The translations under genes and the position numbers were made by a program. From the NCBI GenBank assembly GCA_030532225.1, contig JAUNLQ010000001.1:1-64000 (forward strand): 64,000 bases of DNA, written 5' to 3'. Source of the stretch: Bacillota bacterium. GTDB taxonomy: Bacteria; Bacillota; Clostridia; Tissierellales; Peptoniphilaceae. Numbering within the stretch: the stretch's first letter is position 1; the number at the start of each line of letters is the position of its first letter. The notes beneath the pieces were generated by a model. The model was not told where the DNA came from, searched no databases, and saw only the letters and a program-made list of their open reading frames with translations. Shown here in pieces: positions 1 through 8,965 of this stretch.

Positions 1-1
1 A

Positions 2-43
2 AATATCTGTAAGAGGATATTTTTCTATCCCCCCACAGATATT
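2..43. other. Hairpin at window edge, possible terminator
   Basis: Arms AATATCTGT (2-10) and ACAGATATT (35-43) form a perfect 9-bp stem, with an inner GGATA/TATCC pair. The window edge hides any T-tract on the minus strand, so direction cannot be decided. The same outer arm sequence recurs in the terminator at 8905-8946. Confidence 0.45.
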
Positions 44-61
44 ATAGAACCTTTTTTCACA

Positions 62-93
62 GAAAAAAAGAACCCTGGCCTTCCAAGGTTCTT
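62..93 (-). terminator. Rho-independent terminator of the typA-cls-aminotransferase-ypfJ unit
   Basis: Arms AAGAACC (68-74) and GGTTCTT (87-93) plus an inner TGG/CCA pair. On the minus strand the stem is followed by a run of T (the A-run at 61-69). It lies 7 bp past the ypfJ-like stop codon. Confidence 0.85.
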
Positions 94-99
94 AAAATT

Positions 100-987
100 T
101 TATATTTCTCCACTAAAGGTGTCTCCATGGTCCAGGTCTCCATATTCATAGCCCCTATTAAACCAGGTCATCCTTTGCTGGCTAGTTCCATGGGTGAACT
201 TGTCAGGTATTACCCTGCCCCAGGCTTTTTCTTGGATCCTATCGTCTCCTACACCTGCTGCAGCATTCATAGCCTCTTGGAAGTCTCCTTCTTCTAGGTA
301 ACCATTTTCTTGGGTATAGTGGGCGAAAACTCCTGCTAGGTAGTCAGCTTGTAGCTCTAGTCTTACTAAATACTTATTAAAGTCTTCTTCTGACATTTGT
401 CCCTGTAGGTCATAAACCTGGTCCAAAACTCCCAGCTGCTTTTGTACATGGTGGCCAACTTCATGGGCCAAAACATAGGCAAGAGCAAAGTCTCCTTCTG
501 CTCCATAGTTAGCTTTCAAATCCTTATAAAAGGACAGGTCAATATAGATACCTTCATCACTTGGACAATAAAAAGGTCCTACATTTGAGCTGGCCATACC
601 GCAGCCAGTGTTAGTTGTATCAGAGTAAAGATAAAGACTTGGCTCCTTGTAGGTCCTGCCATATTGGGAAAAAATTTCTCCCCAATAAGTTTCTGTATCT
701 GCCAGGACAACTGACAGAAAATCTTCAAGGTCCCTTTCATTGGCATACTGTTCATAGATCACTTGGCCTTCTTGGTCTTTTGGGTCTATGAAAACTTCTT
801 GGTTTTGGCTAGGTTGACTTTCTTCAGCTGGAGCTGGATCCACTGGACCTATGTCAGCTGGCAATTTTCCAAATAGCAAGTAGATAATGAGAAGAACTAT
901 GGCCCCTCCTCCACTTATGGCCATACCACCCTTGCCAGAACCGCCTTTTTTTACATTAGAACTTTTTCTACGTCCCTGCCACTTCAT
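100..987 (-). CDS. YpfJ-family neutral zinc metallopeptidase, membrane-anchored
   Basis: Putative zinc protease of the YpfJ family, substrate unknown. The 295-residue protein begins with the family's basic MKWQGRR opening, has one membrane helix (about 29-40), an acidic Pro-rich linker, then a catalytic domain with the zinc motif HEVGHH at 175-180 and a likely third ligand in ELQAD at 211-215. Length and layout are normal for the family, with the enzyme domain predicted outside the membrane. It is the last gene of a minus-strand operon, 31 bp after the aminotransferase, with a strong AAGGAGGAGG ribosome site. The family assignment is firm; the biological role is not known. Confidence 0.88.
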   Translation of the reverse strand: MKWQGRRKSSNVKKGGSGKGGMAISGGGAIVLLIIYLLFGKLPADIGPVDPAPAEESQPSQNQEVFIDPKDQEGQVIYEQYANERDLEDFLSVVLADTETYWGEIFSQYGRTYKEPSLYLYSDTTNTGCGMASSNVGPFYCPSDEGIYIDLSFYKDLKANYGAEGDFALAYVLAHEVGHHVQKQLGVLDQVYDLQGQMSEEDFNKYLVRLELQADYLAGVFAHYTQENGYLEEGDFQEAMNAAAGVGDDRIQEKAWGRVIPDKFTHGTSQQRMTWFNRGYEYGDLDHGDTFSGEI

Positions 988-1018
988 AGCCTACCTCCTC
1001 CTTGCTTTTATAGCTAGC

Positions 1019-1846
1019 TTAGCTAAAAGATTCCTTCTTTTCTTTAATATAAGCAGCCTGTAAGTCCTTGTAGCCTTGGACTAACTTTTTTATTAGCTTG
1101 TTATTTTCCACATCAAATTCTATAGACTCAATACTCTTTATTGGTAGGATGCCAACAGTTGTTCCAGACAAAAAGGCTCCATCTACCTTAACTAAGTCTA
1201 TGTCTCTAATAACTTTTTCTTCTAGGTCTATGTTTAGCTTTTTGAAGATTTTTTCCATTCTAGATCTGGTTATGCCCCTTAAGACCCTGTCTGCTGGTGC
1301 AGAAATTACCTTGTCTCCTTGGGTGAAATAAAGATTGGTCCTAGATCCTTCTAAAAGTTCCCCATCCTTAGTTCTAAGTAGGGCCTCAAAGCTGTCAGTG
1401 TCTATCATAAACTTGGCCACTTCCCTTTTAAATTCATGGCGAAGAATTTTTAGGTTAGGGTCCTGTCTTTCATAATCAAAAATCGCCACCTTAACACCTT
1501 GGTCCAGGTCCTCTTGGTCCACAGGTCTGTCATAGTGTTCATAGACCAAGTACTTGTCCTTGTAGACTATAAGCTTTATTAAAGACTTGTCTAGGTCGTT
1601 TAGTTTAATTAGCTTGTACAGGTCTTTTTCTATGTCTTCCCTAGACCTGGTCAAAACTAGGCCAAGTTTGTCGGCTGTTTTTTCCAGTCTGGCCATATGC
1701 TCTTCAAAGAACATAACAACACTGTCTACTACAACAAAGACCTCGTATTGAGGTTCTTCTTTTATCAGTTCAAAACTTTCATTTTCTTCTACTTCTTCAA
1801 CTTGACCATTAAGAATTAAATACTTGCCTTGGGCTTCCTTTATCAT
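1019..1846 (-). CDS. Class IV PLP-dependent aminotransferase
   Basis: A 275-residue fold-type IV aminotransferase (branched-chain aminotransferase, D-amino acid aminotransferase or 4-amino-4-deoxychorismate lyase group). The C-terminal half shows the family hallmarks: a likely Schiff-base lysine in the HEFKREVAK segment (about 138), the EGSRTNLYF cofactor loop (about 166-174) and SGTTVGILPI (about 227-236). The N-terminal substrate domain is divergent, so which of the three reactions it performs cannot be read from sequence. It starts 9 bp after cls stops, with a TAGGAGG ribosome site, and sits between cls and the ypfJ-type gene. No other folate or branched-chain genes are nearby to decide the substrate. 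Confidence 0.85.
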   Translation of the reverse strand: MIKEAQGKYLILNGQVEEVEENESFELIKEEPQYEVFVVVDSVVMFFEEHMARLEKTADKLGLVLTRSREDIEKDLYKLIKLNDLDKSLIKLIVYKDKYLVYEHYDRPVDQEDLDQGVKVAIFDYERQDPNLKILRHEFKREVAKFMIDTDSFEALLRTKDGELLEGSRTNLYFTQGDKVISAPADRVLRGITRSRMEKIFKKLNIDLEEKVIRDIDLVKVDGAFLSGTTVGILPIKSIESIEFDVENNKLIKKLVQGYKDLQAAYIKEKKESFS

Positions 1847-1855
1847 AAAATCCTC

Positions 1856-3316
1856 CTATAAAACTGGAGACAAGAGCCTAGATATAGACTCTGCCATCTT
1901 TTCACCTAACTTCCTCTTGCCGTATTTTTTCAAAGTGTATTTTTCACTATTGTTCATATCTATATGAAATTGTCGGGCCAAATCTGCATTTATGCCATAG
2001 TCATACATAAAGGCATTTACTTCAAAATTTAAAGAAAAGGACCTAATATCAAAGTTGGCAGTTCCAACAGTTGAAACAAAGTTGTCTATAAGCATCATCT
2101 TTGAATGTAAAAATCCATGGGTTTCATAGTAATAAACCTCAGCCCCATACTTCATTAGCTCGGCCAAATAAGACCTGGAGGCAGACTTTACAAAGGGGTG
2201 GTCTGGTTTTTTAGGAACCATAATTTTTACATCTACTCCAGAATAAGCTGCCATTCTCAAAGACTTAAATAGCCCTTCATCTGGAATAAAATAAGGGGTC
2301 TGAAGGTAAATCCTAGACTGAGCAGACTCAATCATCTTACAAAAACCATCTCGAATTTGTTCTAGCTCATGGTCTGGTCCTGAAGAAATAATATTCATGG
2401 CTACGTCATAATTTTCTTCGCCTTCATAGTTGTAGGACTGGTAAGAACCAGATGAGTCTCCTGTGGCAAATTTGTAGTCTAAATAAAATCTATGGGTCAA
2501 ATCATTTACAGCTTCTCCACGAATCTTTAGGTGGGTGTCTCTCCAGTGACCGAATTTTTTGCTTTTGTCTATATATTCATCACCAATGTTAAAGCCACCA
2601 ACATAGCCTAACTTAGAGTCTATTACTATAACCTTTCTATGGTTTCTAAAGTTCATTCTAATGTTTAGATTACCTAGAAAGGGCGGGAAAAATACAGCTA
2701 ACTTTATGCCATTGGCTTGGAGGATTTTTCTGTCTTTCTTTGAAAGGTCCCTACCTCCCATTCCATCTACTAAAATTCTAACATCTAAGCCTTCTTGAGC
2801 TTTTTCTATAAGAGCCTCTTTTAATTCATCAAAATAGGCTCCAGACTTTATAATGTAGGCTTGAAGGTAGATGGACCTTTGGGCCTGTTTTATTTCTCTA
2901 ATTAAATCGTCTTTTAAGGCTAAGCCATTGTAGAACACATCTACCTTGTTATGTTCATTGTAGCGACTTAGGGAATTGTTAGACAAAAGCTTAATTAAAC
3001 TTCTATAATCATAGGCTTTAATGTCGTGAAAATTGTAGGTTCCCCTGTTTATGGCTTCAATTCTTTCTATTTCTTGGGGATAAATTCTCCCAAAGGATAT
3101 ATCTTTTTCTTTAAAGGTCCTAGTCTTGGACAAGTCTATGCCTATAAGCAAAAATAGAATAAAACCTAGAGCTGGAAAAGACATTATAACCATAACCCAG
3201 AGTATAGTTACTGCTGGTTGTTTTTTTTCTTGAAATATTACAAATAAGGCTAAAAGAAAGTCTAGCCAAAATAATAAACCAAAGGTGGACAAATAGGACC
3301 AAATAGTCTCTGCCAT
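1856..3316 (-). CDS. cls: Cardiolipin synthase, two-HKD type
   Basis: Makes cardiolipin from two phosphatidylglycerol molecules at the cytoplasmic membrane. The 486-residue protein has two N-terminal membrane helices (about 12-30 and 36-60) and two phospholipase-D domains, each with an HxK(x)4D motif: HRKVIVID near 226 and HSKMMLID near 404. Full length for bacterial ClsA-type enzymes. It lies 31 bp downstream of typA in the same operon. The assignment is secure at family level; cardiolipin synthase is the usual role of this architecture. Confidence 0.93.
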   Translation of the reverse strand: MAETIWSYLSTFGLLFWLDFLLALFVIFQEKKQPAVTILWVMVIMSFPALGFILFLLIGIDLSKTRTFKEKDISFGRIYPQEIERIEAINRGTYNFHDIKAYDYRSLIKLLSNNSLSRYNEHNKVDVFYNGLALKDDLIREIKQAQRSIYLQAYIIKSGAYFDELKEALIEKAQEGLDVRILVDGMGGRDLSKKDRKILQANGIKLAVFFPPFLGNLNIRMNFRNHRKVIVIDSKLGYVGGFNIGDEYIDKSKKFGHWRDTHLKIRGEAVNDLTHRFYLDYKFATGDSSGSYQSYNYEGEENYDVAMNIISSGPDHELEQIRDGFCKMIESAQSRIYLQTPYFIPDEGLFKSLRMAAYSGVDVKIMVPKKPDHPFVKSASRSYLAELMKYGAEVYYYETHGFLHSKMMLIDNFVSTVGTANFDIRSFSLNFEVNAFMYDYGINADLARQFHIDMNNSEKYTLKKYGKRKLGEKMAESISRLLSPVL

Positions 3317-3347
3317 TTTCAGCTCCTTTCACTGTTTTACTTGCTGC

Positions 3348-5183
3348 TTATGATCTCTTTTTCATAGACTTATATCTTAATCCTGAATCTAAAATTTTCT
3401 TTCTAAGTCTCATATGCTTAGGAGTTACTTCTATAAGTTCGTCATCTTCTATAAATTCCAAGGCATTTTCCAAAGACATTTGTCTAACTGGAGAAAGTTT
3501 CAAGGCCTCATCTGAACCTGAAGCCCTAACATTAGACTGCTTCTTCTTTTTAGTTACAGAAACTTCCACTTCAATACCCTTAGGACTCATACCAACAACC
3601 ATACCCTCATAAACCTCTTGGCCAGGTTCAATAAAAAGCTCTCCCCTTGATTGGGCGTTGTTAAGGGCATAGGCTGTGGCCTCTCCTGTGTCAAAGGAAA
3701 CCAAGGAGGCTACCTGTCTAGTTGGAATATCTCCCTTGTAGGCTTCATAACCTTCAAAGTTAGTGTTTAAAACACCAGTTCCCTTAGTGTCAGTTAGGAA
3801 CTCTTGGCGGTAACCAATTAGGCCTCTAGCAGGAATTTTAAACTCTGCCCTAGAATAGCCTGGACTTGTTTCTTCTAAAGTAAGCATTTCTCCCTTTCTC
3901 TTGCCAAGTTTTTCTATAACAGTTCCTAAATATTCAGTGTTTACATCTATAGTTGCAATTTCCATTGGCTCTAACTTTTTGCCATTGTCGTCTAATTTAT
4001 AAAGAACTTCTGGCTTAGAAACTTGGAACTCATAGCCCTCTCTTCTCATGTTTTCTATTAAAATCGATAGGTGAAGCTCTCCCCTACCTGAAACCTTAAA
4101 GGTGTCTGCAAAGTCAGTTTCTTCTACCCTAAGGCCAACATCAGATTGAAGTTCCTTAAACAACCTGCCCCTAATTTCCCTAGAAGTCAAAAACTTTCCA
4201 TCTCTACCTGCAAAAGGCGAGTTGTTTACAGAAAAGTTCATGGCTATAGTTGGTTCAGAAATCTTTACAAAGTCCAAGGCTTGAGGAGCAGATGGATCTG
4301 CTAGGGTGTCGCCAATGTTAATGTCTTCAATACCTGCTATGGCTACAATTGAACCAGCAGAGGCTTCCTTGACTTCGATTCTGTCTAGGCCTTGAAATTC
4401 AAAAAGTTGGACTATTCTAACCCTTTCCTTTTGTTGTAGGTCTTGGGCATTAAGCCTTAAAACATCAGCATTTATTTTCAATGTTCCTCTTTCGATTTTG
4501 CCTACACCAATTTTTCCTAAATAGTCGTTGTAGTCAATAGTAGAAATCAAAACTTGGACTGGAGCATCCTTGTCTCCTTCAGGAGCAGGAATATAGTCCA
4601 CAATTGTATCTAAAAGTGGCTCCATGTTCCCTTCCCTTACATCTGGGTCTAGGCTGGCATAACCAGACCTGGCTGAAGCATAGACAAAGGGACATTCTAA
4701 GGCCGACTCATCTGCCCCAAGTTCAATAAACAAGTCTAAAACTTCATCTACAACTGCATCTGGTCTTGCATCAGGTCTGTCAATTTTATTTATACAAACT
4801 ACAACAGGCAGGTTTAGTTCAAAGGCCTTTCTCAAAACAAACTTAGTCTGTGGCATTGGTCCCTCAAAGGCGTCAACTAAAAGGACAACTCCTGACACCA
4901 TTTTCAAAACACGTTCAACTTCTCCTCCAAAGTCGGCGTGACCTGGAGTATCTATAATATTAATTTTTCTGCCCTTATAATTTACAGCAGTATTTTTTGA
5001 AAGGATGGTTATACCTCTTTCCCTTTCAATATCATCTGAATCCATAACCCTGTCTTGGACCTGTTGGTTAGCATGGAAAATTCCTGACTGCCTTAATAGG
5101 GAATCAACTATGGTAGTTTTTCCATGGTCAACATGGGCAATTATGGCTATGTTTCTTATATCATCTCTTTTTATATTAATCAT
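3348..5183 (-). CDS. typA: TypA/BipA ribosome-associated translational GTPase
   Basis: A 611-residue GTPase of the EF-G-like TypA/BipA family, involved in late ribosome assembly and stress adaptation. The P-loop lies in AHVDHGKTT (about 16-24), with DTPGHADF (G3) and NKID (G4), followed by domain II, EF-G-like domains and the TypA-specific C-terminal domain. Length is typical. It heads the operon typA-cls-aminotransferase-ypfJ. The predicted promoter lies so close to the start codon that the leader would be only about 7 nt; the only upstream ribosome-site-like bases are AGGA and GGGAG. Confidence 0.97.
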   Translation of the reverse strand: MINIKRDDIRNIAIIAHVDHGKTTIVDSLLRQSGIFHANQQVQDRVMDSDDIERERGITILSKNTAVNYKGRKINIIDTPGHADFGGEVERVLKMVSGVVLLVDAFEGPMPQTKFVLRKAFELNLPVVVCINKIDRPDARPDAVVDEVLDLFIELGADESALECPFVYASARSGYASLDPDVREGNMEPLLDTIVDYIPAPEGDKDAPVQVLISTIDYNDYLGKIGVGKIERGTLKINADVLRLNAQDLQQKERVRIVQLFEFQGLDRIEVKEASAGSIVAIAGIEDINIGDTLADPSAPQALDFVKISEPTIAMNFSVNNSPFAGRDGKFLTSREIRGRLFKELQSDVGLRVEETDFADTFKVSGRGELHLSILIENMRREGYEFQVSKPEVLYKLDDNGKKLEPMEIATIDVNTEYLGTVIEKLGKRKGEMLTLEETSPGYSRAEFKIPARGLIGYRQEFLTDTKGTGVLNTNFEGYEAYKGDIPTRQVASLVSFDTGEATAYALNNAQSRGELFIEPGQEVYEGMVVGMSPKGIEVEVSVTKKKKQSNVRASGSDEALKLSPVRQMSLENALEFIEDDELIEVTPKHMRLRKKILDSGLRYKSMKKRS

Positions 5184-5196
5184 CTCCCAAATCCTA

Positions 5197-5226
5197 ATTA
5201 TATCATATAGGCCCTAGGCTAGTAAA
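5197..5226 (-). promoter_or_regulatory. SigmaA promoter of typA
   Basis: Minus strand: -35 TTTACT (5226-5221), 18-bp spacer, -10 TATAAT (5202-5197). The predicted start of transcription is near 5190, about 7 nt before the typA ATG. Confidence 0.6.
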
Positions 5227-5416
5227 AATTTTTTATTAAAACTTAACTACTTACTATTATCTTACCCAAAAGAAGCAAGGCTATAAAAGCCCTGGAAAAT
5301 ATTTCTTAAAAAACTGCTGCCTCTTAAAAATTTTCCAGAAGATTTTTCATTAAAGGAGAAATTTTCAAAAGAAATTATAATCTTGATAAAAATTGGGTAT
5401 ATTATAAAGGACTTAG

Positions 5417-5444
5417 AAAAGCAAAAACTTTGCTTTTATTTTTT
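5417..5444 (+). terminator. Terminator-like hairpin (possible attenuator) upstream of the hydroxyacyl-CoA dehydrogenase gene
   Basis: A perfect 9-bp stem, AAAAGCAAA (5417-5425) and TTTGCTTTT (5429-5437), 3-nt loop, then ATTTTTT on the plus strand. It lies 30 bp before the start codon at 5474. The only upstream gene, typA, runs the other way, so the hairpin would act on the dehydrogenase leader itself. No clear promoter could be fixed upstream. Confidence 0.5.
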
Positions 5445-5473
5445 AGACATTGAAAATATAAAAGGAGGATCTT

Positions 5474-6439
5474 ATGGAATTTAAAAAAGTAGTTTTACTT
5501 GGTGGCGGAGTTCTAGGAAGCCAAATAGCAATTATGAGTGCCTACACTGGCCATGACACAACAATTTGGTTGAGAAGCCAGGGCTCAGTTGAAAGAACAG
5601 AGAAAAAAGTTTCTAACTATAAGACTAGACTGCTAGCAGATTTAGAGGGAGCCAAAAACTTAATTGGCAATCCAATGGGCCCTTATGTTTATCCAAGAGG
5701 ACTAATTAGAAAATGGGAAGGAACAAGTCAAGCAGACATTGAAAAACTTTTAGAAGCTGGCAAGAAAAACCTAGACGAGAAACTTCACCTAGAAACTGAC
5801 CTGGACAAGGCCTTGGCTGATGCTGATATAATTATAGAAGCCATGGCAGAAGACCCAAAAGCGAAAATTTCTATGTATGAATCGATTAAGGACAAGATGG
5901 ACGAAAAAACTATTTTGTGTACTAACACATCAACCCTACTTCCATCTACCTTTGCAGAGTATACAGGCAGACCTGAAAAGTATATGGCTCTACACTTTGC
6001 CAACGAAATTTGGAAGCACAACACAGCAGAATGTATGGGCCATGAAGGCACTGACCCAGAAGTTTATGACCAAGTTGTAAAATTTGCAGACCAAATCAAC
6101 ATGATTCCAATTAAACTTAAAAAAGAACAAGGAGGCTATGTACTAAACACCCTTTTAGTTCCCCTTTTAGAAGCAGCCCAATATCTATGGTCCACTGGAA
6201 TCGCCGACCCTGAAATGGTAGACATTACCTGGAAGGTTGGAACAGGATCTCCAAAAGGACCATTTGAAATCATGGACATCATCGGCCTACAAACAGTTTA
6301 TAACATAGTTAAGATGAAAGAAGGAGCAGACCAAGAAGGCACTTACTATCACAAACTTACTAGGCTATTAAAAGAAAAACTAGACAAGGGCGAAAGTGGA
6401 ATAAACGCAGGCAAGGGCTTCTACGACTATTCTAAATAA
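5474..6439 (+). CDS. 3-hydroxyacyl-CoA dehydrogenase family protein
   Basis: NAD-dependent dehydrogenase of the 3-hydroxybutyryl/3-hydroxyacyl-CoA dehydrogenase family (321 residues). The N-terminal Rossmann domain has GGGVLGSQIA (9-18). The catalytic region includes TNTSTLLPS (about 152-160) and HFANEIW (about 174-180), where the family's usual HFFNP is changed. The C-terminal helical domain ends in GKGFYDY, the family's terminal signature. It is a lone gene: no thiolase, crotonase or acyl-CoA dehydrogenase lies nearby, so butyrate synthesis cannot be claimed. Ribosome site AAAGGAGG at 5461-5468. It could act on a different hydroxyacid. Confidence 0.85.
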   Translation: MEFKKVVLLGGGVLGSQIAIMSAYTGHDTTIWLRSQGSVERTEKKVSNYKTRLLADLEGAKNLIGNPMGPYVYPRGLIRKWEGTSQADIEKLLEAGKKNLDEKLHLETDLDKALADADIIIEAMAEDPKAKISMYESIKDKMDEKTILCTNTSTLLPSTFAEYTGRPEKYMALHFANEIWKHNTAECMGHEGTDPEVYDQVVKFADQINMIPIKLKKEQGGYVLNTLLVPLLEAAQYLWSTGIADPEMVDITWKVGTGSPKGPFEIMDIIGLQTVYNIVKMKEGADQEGTYYHKLTRLLKEKLDKGESGINAGKGFYDYSK

Positions 6440-6471
6440 ACCTGACCCTTAGAAAATTTAATCTTATTAAA

Positions 6472-6512
6472 AAATCCTCCTTGCTGAAAAAATGCAGGGA
6501 GGATATTTTTCT
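6472..6512 (+). terminator. Terminator of the hydroxyacyl-CoA dehydrogenase gene
   Basis: Arms ATCCTCC (6474-6480) and GGAGGAT (6498-6504), with inner GC/GC pairing, followed by ATTTTT on the plus strand. Confidence 0.85.
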
Positions 6513-6526
6513 GTCTAAGTTTTATT

Positions 6527-7081
6527 TTATAACAAAGAAAATAGGGTTTGGTCTTTTATTTGGTCGGCTTTTTCCTTACCTAAAAGTTCTTCTATTAACA
6601 AAAAGCTAAGGGGTGCTGCAGCTGCTGGGCCCTTGCCTGTTAATATATTTCCGTCTTTACTAACAATCTTGTTTGTATAGTTTCCAGCTTGGATTTGTTC
6701 ATTGAAGCCTGGATAGCAGGTGTAGTCCTTGCCCTTTAAAAGGCCAGCCTTTTCTAAGACTATAGGTCCTGCACAAATTCCTGCTATAAGTTTGCCTTGG
6801 TCATTGGCTTTCTTAATTAGGTCAATGACTTTTTCATTGTCCCTAAGATTTGTGGCTCCTGGAATGCCTCCTGGTATATAAAGAGCGTCATAGTCCATGT
6901 CCTTTATTTCATCTATGGCCAGGTCTGCCCCTGCATAAACTCCATGAGATAGTTGGACCTTCTTTGAGTCTTTGCCAGCAACTAGGTCTACATGGACTCC
7001 TGCCCTTCTTAGAAAGTCTACTGGAGTAAAGACTTCAACTTCTTCTGTTCCATCTGTAATAAACACTAAAACTTTTTTCAT
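6527..7081 (-). CDS. DJ-1/PfpI family protein
   Basis: A 184-residue DJ-1/ThiJ/PfpI superfamily protein, nearest in layout to the YajL/DJ-1 type that is linked to protection from carbonyl stress and to deglycase or chaperone activities. The nucleophile elbow is IAGICAGP, with the cysteine near 103, and the acidic partner probably lies in the N-terminal EEVE segment (about 13-16). It starts 9 bp after proC stops and shares its transcript. The family is secure; the exact activity is unresolved, as for most members. Confidence 0.9.
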   Translation of the reverse strand: MKKVLVFITDGTEEVEVFTPVDFLRRAGVHVDLVAGKDSKKVQLSHGVYAGADLAIDEIKDMDYDALYIPGGIPGATNLRDNEKVIDLIKKANDQGKLIAGICAGPIVLEKAGLLKGKDYTCYPGFNEQIQAGNYTNKIVSKDGNILTGKGPAAAAPLSFLLIEELLGKEKADQIKDQTLFSLL

Positions 7082-7090
7082 AGTAACCTC

Positions 7091-7879
7091 CTATAATTTC
7101 ACCTTTGCATTAGTAGATACATCTACTGCCTTAATGACAGCATTTCTAAAACCTGCTTCTTCCAAGGCCAAAACTCCTTGGATTGTAGTTCCTCCTGGTG
7201 AACAAACCTGGTCCTTAAGCTGGCCTGGGTGAATCTTTGTTTCCAAGACCATCTTGGCAGAACCAAGTAGGGCCTGGGCCACAAAGTCATAGGCATCTTG
7301 TCTTTTTATGCCATTTTTCACTCCTGCATCTGCAGCTGCCTCTATAAACATATAGACAAAGGCAGGCATACAACCAGCTAGGCCTGAAAAGGCGTCTAGC
7401 TTATTTTCATCTAAGATGGCAACTTGGCCAATAGATTGAAAAAGGTCCTTGGCAAAAGAAATATAAGCCAGCTGGTCTTCCTTGAAAGAAAGACAGGTCA
7501 TAGCTTCATTAACCAAGGCTGGGGTGTTAGGCATGGCCCTTAAAATCTTAGAATGAGCCAGGTCTTTTTCTAAATCTTCTAAGGACAGGCCAGCTGCTAT
7601 GGAAATTACTAGGCAGTCTTTTTGGATTTTGCCTTTAATTTTTTCAGCTAGGGCCTTAAAGGATTGGGGCTTGACTGCTAACATTAAATTTTCAACTTGG
7701 TCTACAAGATCCACTTCACTTTCAGCGAAACTTGCTCCTTGGTCTAAAATATCCCTAACCTTGTCCTTGTTATGGTCGTAGATTATTAGGTCTGAGCCCT
7801 TTATTAGGCCAGTTTTCAAGGCTCCTCTTACTATGGCCCCACCCATATTGCCACAACCAATTACTCCTAATTTGTACAT
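7091..7879 (-). CDS. proC: Pyrroline-5-carboxylate reductase
   Basis: Catalyses the last step of proline synthesis, reducing pyrroline-5-carboxylate with NAD(P)H. The N-terminal GVIGCGNMGGAI is the Rossmann dinucleotide motif; the C-terminal part has SGLAGCMPAFVYMFIEA and the family signature around PGQLKDQVCSPGGTT. The start at 7879 is chosen over 7915 because AGGAG lies 6 nt upstream of it and because the longer version would begin inside the terminator of the preceding aldolase gene. About 262 residues, normal length. No proA or proB is present in the window. Confidence 0.93.
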   Translation of the reverse strand: MYKLGVIGCGNMGGAIVRGALKTGLIKGSDLIIYDHNKDKVRDILDQGASFAESEVDLVDQVENLMLAVKPQSFKALAEKIKGKIQKDCLVISIAAGLSLEDLEKDLAHSKILRAMPNTPALVNEAMTCLSFKEDQLAYISFAKDLFQSIGQVAILDENKLDAFSGLAGCMPAFVYMFIEAAADAGVKNGIKRQDAYDFVAQALLGSAKMVLETKIHPGQLKDQVCSPGGTTIQGVLALEEAGFRNAVIKAVDVSTNAKVKL

Positions 7880-7891
7880 AGTCGCTCCTAG

Positions 7892-7920
7892 TAAAAAAGC
7901 GTGAGTAAATCCCACGCTTA
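7892..7920 (-). terminator. Terminator between the aldolase gene and proC
   Basis: Minus-strand stem AAGCGTG/CACGCTT (arms 7913-7919 and 7897-7903) followed by TTTTTT. It lies 7 bp after the aldolase stop and about 13 bp before the proC start, so any proC transcription from the aldolase promoter depends on read-through. Confidence 0.8.
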
Positions 7921-7926
7921 AAGTTT

Positions 7927-8814
7927 TTAAATTATTGATGCTGCATAGATTGAATCTATGGCTTCTTTCATTTGTCCTTCAAATTCTTCTTGGCTTTGGT
8001 CTACACTTACGTTTTCAACTAAGGCCCTAGAGAAAGATGCAATTAAGCCAGGATTTTTTTCTAGCTTTTTGTTGGCGTCTTCCCTTGAATAACCGCCTGA
8101 AAGGGCTACAACTCTTACTACTCTTTCATGGTCAATTAATTCTCTAAAGAAGTCATCCTTACTTGGAATAGTAAGCTTTAGCATTACTTTTGTATCCCCT
8201 TCAAGGCTATTTAAGTGCTTTAAGATTTCTTCCTTCATAAGAGCTTCAGCTTCAGCCTTGGTCTTAGAATTTATAGAAACTTCTGGTTCTAGTATTGGAA
8301 TCAAACCAGCATCAAAGATTTTTTGGCCAAGTTCAAATTGTTGGGTTACAACAGCTTCAATTCCTTGGTGGTTGGCTTCTTGGATAACAGAACGCATTTT
8401 TGTACCAAAAATATGTCTTTGGTTGGCTCTGGCTAAAAGTTCATCTAAGTTGTCAATAGGCTTCATAAGTTGAACTCCGTTTTCAACTTCTTTAAGACCC
8501 TTGTCTACCTTTAAGAAAGGAACTACTCCTTTTTCTTCCCATAGGAAGTCGCCAGTGTACTTGCCGTCAATTTTTCTGTCTATAGTTTGTTCAAATAAAA
8601 TTGCAGCTATAACCTTGTCTGAATTAAAGGCTTGGGCCTTAATAATTCTAGTTCTCATTTCATGAACTAGGTCAAACATTTGGTCTTCATTTTCATAGGC
8701 ATCTTCTCCTACTCCATAGGCCTTTAAGGCTTTTGGTGTAGAGCCACCACTTTGGTCAAGAGCAGCAATAAAACCTTCTTTGTTAGTCATAATGTCTAGT
8801 TGTTCTTTGTTCAT
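7927..8814 (-). CDS. fda: Class I fructose-bisphosphate aldolase
   Basis: Cleaves fructose-1,6-bisphosphate by a Schiff-base (metal-independent) mechanism. The 295-residue protein matches the class I aldolases of staphylococci and lactobacilli, with [14 protein letters not shown] near the N-terminus, EPEVSI near 178, the probable Schiff-base lysine in MLKLTIPSK (about 214-219) and ALSGGYSR for phosphate binding (about 238-245). It has its own promoter (8854-8882) and terminator, so it is a single-gene unit. Confidence 0.95.
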   Translation of the reverse strand: MNKEQLDIMTNKEGFIAALDQSGGSTPKALKAYGVGEDAYENEDQMFDLVHEMRTRIIKAQAFNSDKVIAAILFEQTIDRKIDGKYTGDFLWEEKGVVPFLKVDKGLKEVENGVQLMKPIDNLDELLARANQRHIFGTKMRSVIQEANHQGIEAVVTQQFELGQKIFDAGLIPILEPEVSINSKTKAEAEALMKEEILKHLNSLEGDTKVMLKLTIPSKDDFFRELIDHERVVRVVALSGGYSREDANKKLEKNPGLIASFSRALVENVSVDQSQEEFEGQMKEAIDSIYAASII

Positions 8815-8853
8815 TTTTACCTCCTAGGCTTTAATAATTTTTTTCTTGTTTAC

Positions 8854-8882
8854 ATTATAATACATATTTACCCTTATGTATA
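8854..8882 (-). promoter_or_regulatory. SigmaA promoter of the class I aldolase gene
   Basis: Minus strand: -35 TATACA (8882-8877), 17-bp spacer, consensus -10 TATAAT (8859-8854), about 40 bp before the start codon. Confidence 0.65.
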
Positions 8883-8904
8883 TAAGGCCAATATTAGCTA
8901 AGGG

Positions 8905-8946
8905 TAAAAAAATATCTGTTAAAAGTTTTTCTTCTAACAGATATTT
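8905..8946 (-). terminator. Terminator of the DUF438/hemerythrin gene
   Basis: A 12-bp perfect stem (8910-8921 with 8935-8946) followed on the minus strand by a run of T. The stem contains the AATATCTGT sequence also seen at 2-10. Confidence 0.88.
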
Positions 8947-8965
8947 GTTGAATCTTTATTTTTTT

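Noticed and set aside
5381..5410. SigmaA promoter TTGATA...TATTAT before the hydroxyacyl-CoA dehydrogenase gene
   Set aside because: The spacing is 11-14 bp, too short for sigmaA, and other combinations lack a -35.
7880..7915. Extended N-terminus of proC (12 extra residues)
   Set aside because: It would begin inside the aldolase terminator stem and has no ribosome site; the ATG at 7879 has AGGAG at good spacing and begins at the family's usual first strand.
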